DNA of 64,000 nucleotides from Gemmatimonadota bacterium (lineage in GTDB: Bacteria > Gemmatimonadota > Gemmatimonadetes > Longimicrobiales > Gaopeijiaceae), in NCBI GenBank assembly GCA_028874995.1, contig JAPPGM010000004.1:3925-67924 (forward strand), written 5' to 3'. How positions within the stretch are numbered: position 1 is the first letter of the stretch; every line of letters begins with the position of its first letter. The position numbers and the translations under genes are program-made. Below are positions 29,691 to 39,188 of this stretch, one piece after another. Under the pieces are notes generated by a model that had not been told where the DNA came from, searched no databases, and saw nothing but the letters and a program-made list of their open reading frames with translations.

Positions 29691-30941
29691 TCAAGCACCC
29701 CCGTGCATGGGCAGGGCCGGCCGTGCCCCGGGGCCGGTGCAGTCCTGAAGCGCTGGGCCCGCCGCCGAACCGGCACCACTTTCGATACCCGGGCTTGCCA
29801 GATTCGATTCCAGCTCGACCGTGAGCTCGTCCAGGAGGAGCCACCCCGGGGGCGTCAGGCGTATCCGCCCGCCGGTGCGCTGAGCCAGGCCCTCGGCCTC
29901 CCAGCGGCGCAGAACCGGCCGGGCCGCTTCTGCTTCCAGTCGCTCCTCCTCCAGCCCCCCCATCGTGCGCAGTCCCAGCCATAGCGACTCCAGGCGCAAC
30001 TGTTCGGCGGTGAGCACCTCTTCACCCGCCCGGGTCCGGCCCGACCTCGTGATCCCTTCGGCGTAGGCGGCCCAGTCACGCTCGTTCCACCAGCGCCGTC
30101 CCTCGTGATAGCTGTGGGCGCCGTTTCCCAGACCCAGGTACGGCGAGCCCTCCCAGCATGCGCGGTTGTGACGCGACGCGAATCCGGGCAGCGCGAAGTT
30201 CGATACTTCGTAGTGGCGGTACCCAGCGCGCGACAGGGTCTCGGCCGCGTGGAGATACTCGTCGCGGTAGCGTTCGCCGGCGGGCATCCGCGCGCGGCCC
30301 CGGCGGACGTCCCGGTGCAGCGGCGTTCCCTTCTCCACCGTGAGACCGTAAAGGGAGATGTGCGGCACTTCCAGATCAAGGGCGCGCGCCACATCGTCCT
30401 TCCACGAGCGCCGGACATGATCCGGAAGTCCGAAAATGAGGTCGACCGACAGGTTGGCCACTCCCGCCGCCCGGGCCCGCTCCACGGCCAACCTCGCGTC
30501 GCTGGCGGAATGCAGGCGTCCCATCCGCCTCAGCGCGTGCGGGTCGAAACTCTGCACCCCGAAGGAAACCCGGTTCACTCCGGCGGCCGCCCACACCGCC
30601 GCCGTCTGTTCACTGAACGACTCCGGGTTCGCTTCGACGGTCCACTCCAGCGCAGGGTTCGCCAGCCGACGCGGTTCGATCAGCCCGCCCAACCCGGCGA
30701 TCGCCCACGGCTCCAGCAGCGACGGAGTTCCGCCGCCGACATAGAGTGTGTCCAGCTCCGGGGCCAGCGGCGCTTCACCCGACGCGCACAGCGCGTGCAA
30801 CTCCGCGCCGATCGTGGCCAGCCAGCGCGAGCTGTCGGGGCGGCGGTCCACCTCCACCGCGAAATCGCAGTAGCAGCATCGTCGAGCGCAGAACGGCGCG
30901 TGAATGTAGACGTTCGTGATCCGGGGCGGGGGTGGCGACAT
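29691..30941 (-). CDS. hemW: Radical SAM heme chaperone HemW family protein
   Basis: NVYIHAPFCARRCCYCDFAVEV (CxxxCxxC), YVGGGTPSLL, NRVSFGVQSFDPHALRRMGRLHSASDA. Confidence 0.92.
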   Translation of the reverse strand: MSPPPPRITNVYIHAPFCARRCCYCDFAVEVDRRPDSSRWLATIGAELHALCASGEAPLAPELDTLYVGGGTPSLLEPWAIAGLGGLIEPRRLANPALEWTVEANPESFSEQTAAVWAAAGVNRVSFGVQSFDPHALRRMGRLHSASDARLAVERARAAGVANLSVDLIFGLPDHVRRSWKDDVARALDLEVPHISLYGLTVEKGTPLHRDVRRGRARMPAGERYRDEYLHAAETLSRAGYRHYEVSNFALPGFASRHNRACWEGSPYLGLGNGAHSYHEGRRWWNERDWAAYAEGITRSGRTRAGEEVLTAEQLRLESLWLGLRTMGGLEEERLEAEAARPVLRRWEAEGLAQRTGGRIRLTPPGWLLLDELTVELESNLASPGIESGAGSAAGPALQDCTGPGARPALPMHGGA

Positions 30942-30958
30942 GACCGGGCAGCGGCCCC

Positions 30959-32167
30959 TCAGTGAAGCTGTTGCCGGGCCGGGGGCGATGCGGCGGCGCG
31001 GACATCCCGTCCCGGCCATCTCCGGACGCGCGAACCCTCTCGCACCACCATGTCTTGACGACCCGGCGTCCTCATGACCCGTCCATCCCGCGTCGGGGTC
31101 AGGTAGCCGCGGATTTCGAGCACGGTTACGGAGGTGGCCACCTCCTCCACCGGGCGGTCCGCGGCGAGGGCAACCTCCTCCACCGTGACCGGCGCCGCCG
31201 GGATGACCTCGAGGAGTTCACGCAGCTCCGGTTCCGGCGGCGGTGGGGCACCGTGCACGGTGGCATCGTTCAGCCCCGCGTCCACGATCACGCCCGCGCC
31301 GTCCGCGATGAGGCGGTTGGTGCCCTCGCTGTTGGGCCGGTCGATGGGTCCCGGCACGGCGTGCACCTCACGCCCCAGGTCGAGGGCGAGCCCCGCCGTG
31401 ATGAGCGCGCCGCTTCGCCGCGACGCCTCCACGATCACCACATCGCTGGCCAGGGCGGCGATGATCCGATTCCGTACCGGGAAGTGGTGGGGCTCGGGCT
31501 TCACCCCCGGAGCATACTCCGAGACGACCACGCCGCTCTCGAGGATCTCGCGGTAGAGCGCCGCGTTGCGGGGTGGCGACACCACGTCCACCCCCGACCC
31601 CAGCACCGCGGCGGTGGGTCCGGGAAGGGCACCGCGATGGGCTGCCGCGTCGATCCCCATCGCCATCCCCGAGACCACGCATCGTCCCCTTCCAGCGAGG
31701 CTGGCTCCCAGCTGCCGCGCGATGCGGCGGCCGTATGCTGTCGCGCGGCGCGACCCGACGACGGCGACCCCCGGATCGCGCAGAAGTTCCGTCCTCCCGA
31801 GCGCGTAGATTAAGGATGGGGGTGCGTTGAGGTCGTTCAGCGCGGACGGATATCCGGCGGTTCCGTACGCCAGCAGTGCGATGCCCTCGCCGACGCCCCT
31901 CTCTGTCAGCTTCAGGGCGCCTCGGGAGGGCACCCCGCGTCGACGTTTCTCTTCGGCCCGCGACCCCGCCATCTCGGCGAAGTCTTCGGGGTCGGCCGCC
32001 AGCGCCGCCCGGGGACTGCCGAAGCGGTCGACCAGTTCGCGGAGGCGCACGGCGCCCACTCCCGGCAGGCCGCGCAGCGTCAGAACGGCCGCCGCCTCCG
32101 CCGCGCTCCGTGGTACACCGGCACGCTCGCGCCGGCTCCGTCCGGCGAAGTCGCCCGGCGCTACCAA
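30959..32167 (-). CDS. dprA: DNA-processing protein DprA
   Basis: VAVVGSRRATAYGRRIARQLGASLAGRGRCVVSGMAMGIDAAAHRGAL, FPVRNRIIAALASDVVIVEASRRSGALITAGLALDLGREVHAVPG; start uncertain (possible TTG at 32167). Confidence 0.93.
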   Translation of the reverse strand: MVAPGDFAGRSRRERAGVPRSAAEAAAVLTLRGLPGVGAVRLRELVDRFGSPRAALAADPEDFAEMAGSRAEEKRRRGVPSRGALKLTERGVGEGIALLAYGTAGYPSALNDLNAPPSLIYALGRTELLRDPGVAVVGSRRATAYGRRIARQLGASLAGRGRCVVSGMAMGIDAAAHRGALPGPTAAVLGSGVDVVSPPRNAALYREILESGVVVSEYAPGVKPEPHHFPVRNRIIAALASDVVIVEASRRSGALITAGLALDLGREVHAVPGPIDRPNSEGTNRLIADGAGVIVDAGLNDATVHGAPPPPEPELRELLEVIPAAPVTVEEVALAADRPVEEVATSVTVLEIRGYLTPTRDGRVMRTPGRQDMVVREGSRVRRWPGRDVRAAASPPARQQLH

Positions 32168-33174
32168 TCGTCCCCCGCGGCTTGTTCGGCTCGCCGGGCC
32201 GCCTGCAGCTGGTGCCAGCACCCCTCCAGGAGCGCTTCCAGTCCCGTGCCGGTGACCGCGCTGACGTGGTAGGTACCCCATGCCCCGGGCGCCTCCAACG
32301 CGGGCTTCACGGCCCCCGGGGGGAGCAGATCCATCTTGGAGAAGACGACGGCGAAGGGCAGTTCCGCCAGACGCGCGGAGTATTGCGCCAGCTCGTCGCG
32401 GAGCCCTTTCAGTACCGCGGCCGGATCCTCGTCGCCCACCGGAAGCAGAATCGCCAGGGCCCGGGTCCGCTCGATGTGGCGCAGGAAGCGGTGCCCGAGA
32501 CCCTTCCCGTCGTGGGCCCCCTCGATGATGCCCGGAATGTCGGCCACCACGAAGGAGCGGAAGTCGGGCAGCTCCACCACGCCCAGATTCGGCGTGAGCG
32601 TTGTGAACGGATAGTCCGCGATCTTCGGACGCGCGCGGCTGATACGGGAGAGGAGCGTGGACTTCCCCGCGTTGGGCTCCCCCACCAGACCAATATCCGC
32701 GAGCAACTTGAGTTCGAGACGCACAAGCCGGTGCTGTCCCTCTTCACCCGGCTCCCAGCGCCGCGGCGCCTGGTGCGTCGCCGACGTGAAGCGGGCGTTC
32801 CCCCTGCCGCCCCGCCCCCCCCGCGCCACCAACAGCCGCTCCTCCGCAGCGAGCAGCTCACCCAGCACCTCACCGTTGTCGTCATCCACCGCGATCGTGC
32901 CCGGCGGCACCCGCAGCTCCAGATCGCGGCCTCCGCGCCCGGTCCGGTTCGAGCCCTCGCCGTGTCGGCCGTGTTCCGCCCGATGGTGCCGCCTGTAGCG
33001 GTAGTCGCTGAGGGTGGTCAGCCCGGCATCGCCCACGAGGATCACATCACCCCCCTTCCCCCCGTCCCCCCCCGCGGGCCCGCCGCGCGGGACGCCCTTC
33101 TCGCGACGGAACGCCTCCGCGCCCGACCCCCCCCGTCCGCCCTCCACCTCGATGCGGACGGAGTCTATGAACAC
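32161..33174 (-). CDS. obg: GTPase ObgE/CgtA
   Basis: VFIDSVRIEVEGGRGGSGAEAFRREKGVPRGGPAGGDGGKGGDVILVGD, DIGLVGEPNAGKSTLLSRISRARPKIADYPFTTLTPNLGVV; GTG start. Confidence 0.97.
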   Translation of the reverse strand: MFIDSVRIEVEGGRGGSGAEAFRREKGVPRGGPAGGDGGKGGDVILVGDAGLTTLSDYRYRRHHRAEHGRHGEGSNRTGRGGRDLELRVPPGTIAVDDDNGEVLGELLAAEERLLVARGGRGGRGNARFTSATHQAPRRWEPGEEGQHRLVRLELKLLADIGLVGEPNAGKSTLLSRISRARPKIADYPFTTLTPNLGVVELPDFRSFVVADIPGIIEGAHDGKGLGHRFLRHIERTRALAILLPVGDEDPAAVLKGLRDELAQYSARLAELPFAVVFSKMDLLPPGAVKPALEAPGAWGTYHVSAVTGTGLEALLEGCWHQLQAARRAEQAAGDDW

Positions 33175-34181
33175 CGCAGCCCCTCCCGCACCGACACCCG
33201 GCCCACCGCGTCGCCCAGCGTATTGCGCAGATGCGGCGCGGCAAAGTCGCCCAGCGCCTCCTTCGCGCCGGCCGACAGAATCCCGGCCCGGTCCAGCACC
33301 GCCATCAGCGCGGGCGGGGCGGCCCGCCAGGCCCCATCCTCCACCTTGAGCGCCACGCCCACTCCCCGTTCCAGGTCGCCGGCCACGTAGACGCCCTCCG
33401 CACCCACCTTGGCGAACACCCGGCCGCCTTCCTCCTCCATGAGCCGGGTGCACAGACGTCCGGTGCCGGCGACCATGAAGGGGTGGCGGGTCATGGCCTC
33501 CACGATCCGCCGGGGCGGGCCCTCGTCCCTGGCGGCCACGGCCAGGCGAGCCACGCTGCGGGCCAGATCCGCGATCGGCAGCGCGAAGGTCGGAACGCCG
33601 CACCCGTCCGTCTCCCAGGTCATCACGCCGGGAGCCACGCCGGTCCACCCCGCCAGTTCCCGGCCCATGCGGCGCTGCACGGGATGATCGGCCCGTTCGT
33701 ACCCCTCGAGCGGCCAGCCGTGGAAGGCCGCAAGCGCGAGCATGCCGGCGTGCTTCCCCGAACAGTTGCACATCAGAGGAGTCCACGGCGTCCCGGCGGC
33801 CGACAGCTCGTCGCGCCGGGCGGCCAGCAGCGGCGCGTGCGCGCCACAGACGAGGTGCTCCGCGGGGACCCCGGCCTTCGCGAGGATGGACCGCGCCGCC
33901 TCCAGGTGGACCTCCTCCGAATTGTGGGATCCGCAGCAAAGTGCGATCTCCTTCCCCGAAAGGCCAAAGTGGTGCGCGGCACCGTCCGCGACCAGCGGCA
34001 GAGCCTGAAAGGGCTTGGCCACCGACCGAAGCACCGTGACCCACGCCCCGTCCCCCCAACTGCCGGCGAGTCCTCCGGACGCGTCGGCAACCACGCAGTG
34101 GACCCGGTGTCTCGACTCGAGGACCCGCCCCCGGGTGAAACGCACCTCCAGAACCGGTCCGCCGAGCCTTGTCCGTGGCAT
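33165..34181 (-). CDS. Asparaginase (L-asparaginase II, thermolabile/AsnA-type family)
   Basis: VESRHR...VTVLRSVAKPFQALPLVADGAA, CCGSHNSEEVHLEAARSIL, NCSGKHAGMLALA, TDGCGVPTFALP. Confidence 0.92.
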   Translation of the reverse strand: MPRTRLGGPVLEVRFTRGRVLESRHRVHCVVADASGGLAGSWGDGAWVTVLRSVAKPFQALPLVADGAAHHFGLSGKEIALCCGSHNSEEVHLEAARSILAKAGVPAEHLVCGAHAPLLAARRDELSAAGTPWTPLMCNCSGKHAGMLALAAFHGWPLEGYERADHPVQRRMGRELAGWTGVAPGVMTWETDGCGVPTFALPIADLARSVARLAVAARDEGPPRRIVEAMTRHPFMVAGTGRLCTRLMEEEGGRVFAKVGAEGVYVAGDLERGVGVALKVEDGAWRAAPPALMAVLDRAGILSAGAKEALGDFAAPHLRNTLGDAVGRVSVREGLRCS

Positions 34182-34196
34182 TCGCCGCGCCCCGGC

Positions 34197-34300
34197 TAGG
34201 AGCCCGTGGAAAAAAGCCACCCGGCGAAGGAGCCGCGGGTCAGTCCGCACCGTCTCCAAGGTGGGGGACTCCTACGGGCGCCAACATGGTGGAACGGGAA
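34197..34300 (-). terminator. Structured intergenic element (three hairpins, U-tract on minus strand) between ctpA and the asparaginase gene
   Basis: Minus strand: CGGGAA-AGTG-TTCCCG; GTCC..CACC-TTGGAGAC-GGTG..GGAC; ACCCGCGGC-TCCTTC-GCCGGGT followed by GGCTTTTTT; outer TAGGAG/CTCCTA inverted ends. Confidence 0.45.
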
Positions 34301-34316
34301 CACTTTCCCGAACCGT

Positions 34317-35978
34317 TCAGCGAGGAGAGGCGGCCCGTCCGCCGACCCGGTCCCCCACGTGCACCGGGTTTTCGGGCTGCGCCCCGGCCAGCCTGAAGAG
34401 GTCGTCCGGGCTTCGGGCCGCGAGCAGCAGCGCGAGCGCTTTCTGCAACTGGGTGTCGCGGGCGGCGTTGCGCTCGAACCAGCCGCGGTCCTCCCACGCC
34501 TGCAGGGCGATCTCGCTTCCCAGATGGTACGCCACGGTACGGCGCGCCCGGTGCAGATCCTCGAGCGTCATCTCCACGTCGCGCTCGAGCAGGGCGGCGT
34601 GGAAGCCGGCGATGTCCGCGTCCGTGATCACGAAGCCGGGTTCCAGCGCGGGATGTTCCTGCAGATAGCGAACGGCCCAGTTCTGCAAGGCCTGACCGTA
34701 CTGGCTACCTACCTCGGACAGCTTCCGCACCGCCTCTCCCTCCGCCGCGGTGAGGGTATCCGGAAGAACCCACAGGTCCGGAACGATCCCTCCTCCACCG
34801 TGCAGGACCCGTCCGGCCGCCGAAGTGAACCGGGGCCGGTCCGCCAGGTCGGGGTACTGCACCACTTCCCCCCTCAGGGTGATGACCCCGTTCTCGGTGG
34901 TCACCAGCTGTTCCCTCGGCTCCTTCTGGATGGAACGCCCCGAGGGCGTGAACCAGCGCGCGGTGGTCAGCTTGAGCACCCGGCCGCCCGCGACCGGAAA
35001 GAGTGACTGAACGGACCCCTTGCCGAAGGTCGGCGCACCGATCAGGAGAGCCCTGTCGTGGTCCTGCAGCGCCCCGGCGACGATTTCGGAGGCCGACGCG
35101 CTCCGGTGGTCCACGAGCACGACGACCGGCATTCCGGAGTATTCCTGGTCGGCCCCGGCGCGGTAGTGCTCGACCGGAGACGTGCGTCCCCGCACCTCGA
35201 CGATGGACGAGCCTGCGTCGAGAAACATGTCGGACAGGCCCACGCCCTCGAGGAGGAGTCCGCCCCGGTTGCGGCGCAGGTCCAGAATCAGCGACCGCAT
35301 CCCTTCGCCCACCAGCGAGTCGACCCTGGCCTTGACCTCCGCGGTGGTCGTCCCGTTGAAGATCTCGACCGGGACGTACCCCACCGCACCCTCCAGCAGC
35401 GTCGCAAAGGGCACCGCGCTCAACTGGATCACCGCGCGGGTGATCTCGTAGGGGATCACCCGTTCCACCCCGTGGCGCCGCACACCCATCCGCACGCTCG
35501 TCCCGGGTTTGCCCCTCAGGAGTTGCGCGACCTGGTCTGTGCTCCACCCCACCACGGATTCGCCCTCGACCTCGACGATCCGGTCCCCGGGCCGAAGTCC
35601 CGCCCTGTACCCCGGCGTGCCCGGAACCGGGGCCAGGATCGTGACGAAGCCGTCACGCGTGGCGACCTCCAGCCCCACGCCGCCGTACTCGCCCCGCGTG
35701 CGGATCTGCATGTCCTCCCAATCCGGCGCCTGCAACAGGGCGGAGTTGGGATCGCCCAGCGCCTCGACCACACCCACCAGGGCAGCGTCGTAGAGCTCCT
35801 CCACGTCGATCTCCTCCACGAAGTGCTGCTCGATCCGTTTCACCACCTCTTCGAGGACCCTCACCTGCACGTAGAGGTTGGCACCCAGGCCGACATCGCG
35901 CTGCAGGAACCAGCCTCCGCTCGCGACCGCCAGGACGGCGATCACCGCGGGTACCGCCACTGCCTTCCCTTTGCTCAT
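34317..35978 (-). CDS. S41 family C-terminal processing peptidase
   Basis: PDZ (YGGVGLEVATRDGFVTILAPVPGTPGYRAGLRPGDRIVEVEGESVVGW), catalytic DHRSASASEIVAGALQDHDRALLIGAPTFGKGSVQS. Confidence 0.95.
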   Translation of the reverse strand: MSKGKAVAVPAVIAVLAVASGGWFLQRDVGLGANLYVQVRVLEEVVKRIEQHFVEEIDVEELYDAALVGVVEALGDPNSALLQAPDWEDMQIRTRGEYGGVGLEVATRDGFVTILAPVPGTPGYRAGLRPGDRIVEVEGESVVGWSTDQVAQLLRGKPGTSVRMGVRRHGVERVIPYEITRAVIQLSAVPFATLLEGAVGYVPVEIFNGTTTAEVKARVDSLVGEGMRSLILDLRRNRGGLLLEGVGLSDMFLDAGSSIVEVRGRTSPVEHYRAGADQEYSGMPVVVLVDHRSASASEIVAGALQDHDRALLIGAPTFGKGSVQSLFPVAGGRVLKLTTARWFTPSGRSIQKEPREQLVTTENGVITLRGEVVQYPDLADRPRFTSAAGRVLHGGGGIVPDLWVLPDTLTAAEGEAVRKLSEVGSQYGQALQNWAVRYLQEHPALEPGFVITDADIAGFHAALLERDVEMTLEDLHRARRTVAYHLGSEIALQAWEDRGWFERNAARDTQLQKALALLLAARSPDDLFRLAGAQPENPVHVGDRVGGRAASPR

Positions 35979-36025
35979 CGAAGCTCCATCACCGTTCGGG
36001 TGGACCGCGCCAATCTGCCTGTCCT

Positions 36026-36673
36026 CTAAGCATTGGCGTCACCGAAAGTTCCCGGGAACGCGCGCACGACCGCATCGCGGATCCGCGTCTCAACCTCCCC
36101 GGGTGTGCCTTCGGCGGACACCAGAACCGCATTCTCCCGGGATTCGGCCAACTCAACATACCCACGCCGCACCCTGCGAAGGAAGGCGAACCCCGCAGTC
36201 TCGAACCGATCCCAGTCCCGGTCTTCGCCCGCCCGCCGCGCCATACCCTCCTCCACGTCCAGATCCAGCACGACGTACAGGTCCGGCATCAACCCTGACG
36301 TTACGTCATGGTTCATCGACGCGATCCGCTCGCCATCGATGCCCGTGCCGTAACCCTGGTACGCGAAGGTACTCAGGTCGAACCGGTCGGAGACGACCCA
36401 TTTGCCCGAGGCGAGCGCCGGCTCGACGATTTCCGCGACGTACGCCGCCCGCGCCGCCAGTATAAGGTGAAGCTCGGTCCGGGGCGGCAACCCCGAGCGG
36501 CTCCCATGAAGCAGCAGCTCGCGGATGCCTTCGCCGACGCTGGTCTGACCCGGCTCGCGGCCGACCACGACCGACAGGTCCGCCTCCTCGAGGTACGCGG
36601 CCAGCCTCCGTACCTGTGTGGTCTTCCCGACTCCCTCGGCCCCCTCCACGACGATGAACCTGCCGCGGGTCAT
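36026..36673 (-). CDS. tmk: dTMP kinase
   Basis: RGRFIVVEGAEGVGKTTQVRRLAAYL, VVGREPGQTSVGEGIRELLL, SDRFDLSTFAYQGYGTGI. Confidence 0.95.
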   Translation of the reverse strand: MTRGRFIVVEGAEGVGKTTQVRRLAAYLEEADLSVVVGREPGQTSVGEGIRELLLHGSRSGLPPRTELHLILAARAAYVAEIVEPALASGKWVVSDRFDLSTFAYQGYGTGIDGERIASMNHDVTSGLMPDLYVVLDLDVEEGMARRAGEDRDWDRFETAGFAFLRRVRRGYVELAESRENAVLVSAEGTPGEVETRIRDAVVRAFPGTFGDANA

Positions 36674-36791
36674 GGCCGCGGTGCCCGCGGTGTGGACGGG
36701 ACGCCGATGGCAGCCCGCGGACAGGTGTGCCCTGCGCCTCTGCGCCCCGGCCGAACGTGTGGACTCATCCCCCTACCGCCGTCCCCGCCCG

Positions 36792-38114
36792 CTATTCGTA
36801 GTACTCCCGGCCCAGATGGGTGATCTGCTTTTCGCCCGCGAGCCAGCGCAGCGTGTTCTTCAGCTTCTTGTGCTGGATGAACAGGTCGTGCTCGGGATAG
36901 AGTCCCTCGGGGGTGTGCGGGCTCTTGAAGTAGAAGGACAGCCACTCCTGGATTCCGCCCATGTCGGCGCGGCCGGCCAGATCCAGGAAGAGCGCCAGGT
37001 CGAGGACGATGGGCGCCGCCAGGATCGAGTCGCGGCACAGGAAGTCGACCTTGATCTGCATGGGATAGCCGAGCCATCCGAAGATGTCGAGGTTGTCCCA
37101 CCCCTCCTTGTCGTCGCCGCGGGGCGGATAGTAGTTGATCCGGACCTTGTGGTAGATCTCCCCGTAGAGTTCCGGGTACATCTCCGGCTGCAGGATGTAC
37201 TCCAGGACGCCCAGCTTGGACTCCTCCTTGGTCTTGAAGGATTCGGGGTCGTCGAGGACCTCGCCGTCGCGGTTGCCCAGGATGTTGGTGCTGAACCAGC
37301 CGCTGACGCCGAGCATGCGCGCCTTCAGGCCCGGGGCGAGGATCGTCTTCATTAGGGTCTGGCCGGTCTTGAAGTCCTTGCCGGCGATGGGGACTGCGCG
37401 CTCCCGGGCCAGGGCTTCCAGCGCGGGGACGTCCGCCGACAGGTTCGGGGCCCCGTTGGCGTACGGCACGCCCTCCATGATCGCGGCATAGGCGTAGATC
37501 ATGCTCGGAGCGATGGCGGGGTCGTCCTCGCGCATGGCCCGCTCGAAGGACTCGACGGTGCCGTGGGCTGGTCCCGAGCGCTGGAACACCTCGGTGGATC
37601 CGCACCAGATCATCACCGCGCGGGCGCAGCCGTTCTCGGCCCTGAAGCGGCGGATGTCGTCGCGGAGCGCCTCGGCCAGCTCCATCCGGTTCGCCCCGGT
37701 CTTGCGGTTGGGGCCGTCCAGCCGCTTGACGTACGCGGTATCGAAGACCGCCGGCATGGGCTTCACCGACTGCAGGAAGGAGCGGATGGGGTCGAGGTGG
37801 GTGGTCCGGTCGAGCACGCCCGCGTTGACCGAACTCTCGTAGGCGTCGTCGGGGATGGGATCCCACGCGCCGAAGACGAGCTGGTCCAGGCCGGGGATGT
37901 CGACCAGGTCGCGGATGAGCGGGGTGCGTTCCTCGGTGCGCTTGCCCAGGCGCACCGTGTTCATCTGGGTGAGGCTGCCGAACGGCTGGGCAAGCCCCTG
38001 CCGGACCGCCTCGACGCCGGCGACGACCGTGGTGGCCACCGCGCCGAGGCCCGGGAGAAGGACGCCGACCTTGCCGTCGGCCGGAGCGAAGCGAGGATTG
38101 TCGTTCACGAACAT
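36792..38114 (-). CDS. ino1: Myo-inositol-1-phosphate synthase
   Basis: VGVLLPGLGAVATTVVAGVEAV, GTVESFERAM..., GKDFKTGQTLMKTILAPGLKARMLGVSGWFSTNILGNRDGEVLDDPESFKTKEESK, VKVDFLCRDSILAAPIVLDLALFLDLA. Confidence 0.95.
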   Translation of the reverse strand: MFVNDNPRFAPADGKVGVLLPGLGAVATTVVAGVEAVRQGLAQPFGSLTQMNTVRLGKRTEERTPLIRDLVDIPGLDQLVFGAWDPIPDDAYESSVNAGVLDRTTHLDPIRSFLQSVKPMPAVFDTAYVKRLDGPNRKTGANRMELAEALRDDIRRFRAENGCARAVMIWCGSTEVFQRSGPAHGTVESFERAMREDDPAIAPSMIYAYAAIMEGVPYANGAPNLSADVPALEALARERAVPIAGKDFKTGQTLMKTILAPGLKARMLGVSGWFSTNILGNRDGEVLDDPESFKTKEESKLGVLEYILQPEMYPELYGEIYHKVRINYYPPRGDDKEGWDNLDIFGWLGYPMQIKVDFLCRDSILAAPIVLDLALFLDLAGRADMGGIQEWLSFYFKSPHTPEGLYPEHDLFIQHKKLKNTLRWLAGEKQITHLGREYYE

Positions 38115-38819
38115 CTATGCCTTTCCGGCGGCGTCGCCGCCATCGTCGAGAGGTACGCCGGTGCCGCGCTTGTAGACCCAGAACATGCGCTGTATGGCAG
38201 TGGCGTTGGTCAGCAGCGCCACGATCACGATGATCGAGCTCAGCACCATGCCGTCCCAGGCCAGACCGAAGATGGCCGCCCCGAGGCCCAGCACCAGGAT
38301 GCGCTCGCCGCGCTCCATGAGCCCCACGGAACAGTCGAAACCCAGCGACTCGGCCTTGGCCCTCGTGTAGCTCACCATGAGCGAACCACCGAGCGCCAGC
38401 GTGATGATGTAGATCATCCAGATGTCTACGAACTCGAGCTGGTAGGCGTTGTAGAGCGTCATGAGTCCGATATACATCGCGATCTCGGAGATGCGGTCGA
38501 GGGTCGCGTCGAAGAAGGCGCCGAACTTGGAAGCGAGTCCGGACTCCCTGGCCACGCTGCCGTCGAAGACGTCGAGGAGGCCACCCAGCAGGATCAGGAT
38601 TCCCCCGATGTGCACGTGGTCCTGCGAGAACATCACCGCGCCGACAACCGTCACGACGAATCCCAGCACAGTGATCGCATTCGGGTGGACGCGCCGCCGG
38701 ATGAGCCACCGGGTGACGGGTCCGATGATGCGCTGGACCGGCTCGCGCAGGCTGGAGATCGATTTCCGGGGGCGAGGCGGTGGGGGGGTGGCGGGGCTCT
38801 CGGTCACGATGCCGCTCAC
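38115..38819 (-). CDS. CDP-alcohol phosphatidyltransferase, predicted (archaetidyl/phosphatidyl)inositol-phosphate synthase
   Basis: Canonical DGx2ARx8Gx3Dx3D motif: DGSVARESGLASKFGAFFDATLD; adjacent to ino1. Confidence 0.88.
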   Translation of the reverse strand: MSGIVTESPATPPPPRPRKSISSLREPVQRIIGPVTRWLIRRRVHPNAITVLGFVVTVVGAVMFSQDHVHIGGILILLGGLLDVFDGSVARESGLASKFGAFFDATLDRISEIAMYIGLMTLYNAYQLEFVDIWMIYIITLALGGSLMVSYTRAKAESLGFDCSVGLMERGERILVLGLGAAIFGLAWDGMVLSSIIVIVALLTNATAIQRMFWVYKRGTGVPLDDGGDAAGKA

Positions 38820-39175
38820 GTGGCCAGGATGATGGGGGATGCGGCTCCCTTCCGCATCCCCTCCTGGATGGACGCGTCCACCCGCTGCATGATCCGGTCG
38901 AAGTTGGCCTGCGCCGCAACCACGCTCTGGTAGACCGAAGAAGCCTGCAGCTTGCCCATGGCCGCCTCCAGCTGTTCCATCTCGGCCGCTGGAAGGTCCT
39001 CACCCTTTTGAGCGGCCGTCCTGATCACCTCCTGCAGCCCCTGCACCTCGTTCGTCAAAGCCACGATGTCGCGGTCGTTCTCGGCGCTCTCGATGGCCCG
39101 GGCCAGCGTGCGGTACTCCGCGGTCCGCCCCAGGGCCCGGCCCAGCGACTCCGCCATCTCGTGAATCTCCGCCAT
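38816..39175 (-). CDS. YlbF/YmcA-family regulator protein
   Basis: MAEIHEMAESLGRALGRTAEYRTLARAIESAENDRDIVALTNEVQGLQEVI...YQSVVAAQANFDRIMQRVDASI. Confidence 0.8.
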   Translation of the reverse strand: MAEIHEMAESLGRALGRTAEYRTLARAIESAENDRDIVALTNEVQGLQEVIRTAAQKGEDLPAAEMEQLEAAMGKLQASSVYQSVVAAQANFDRIMQRVDASIQEGMRKGAASPIILAT

Positions 39176-39188
39176 CGCTTCGCTCCTG

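Noticed and set aside
32609-32616. Isolated TTGTGAA half-sites (e.g. 32609, 21071, 62955) as further Rex boxes
   Set aside because: No matching second arm at the right spacing; expected by chance inside coding regions.
34267-34279. GACTCCTACGGG, identical to part of the universal 16S rRNA 338F primer site
   Set aside because: Match stops after ~12 nt (followed by CGCCAAC, not AGGCAGCAG) and no other rRNA sequence is nearby; coincidence.
36670-39003. 777-aa minus-strand ORF
   Set aside because: Wrong-frame ORF overlapping ino1 and the CDP-alcohol transferase; Arg/Pro/Gly-rich composition typical of high-GC shadow ORFs.
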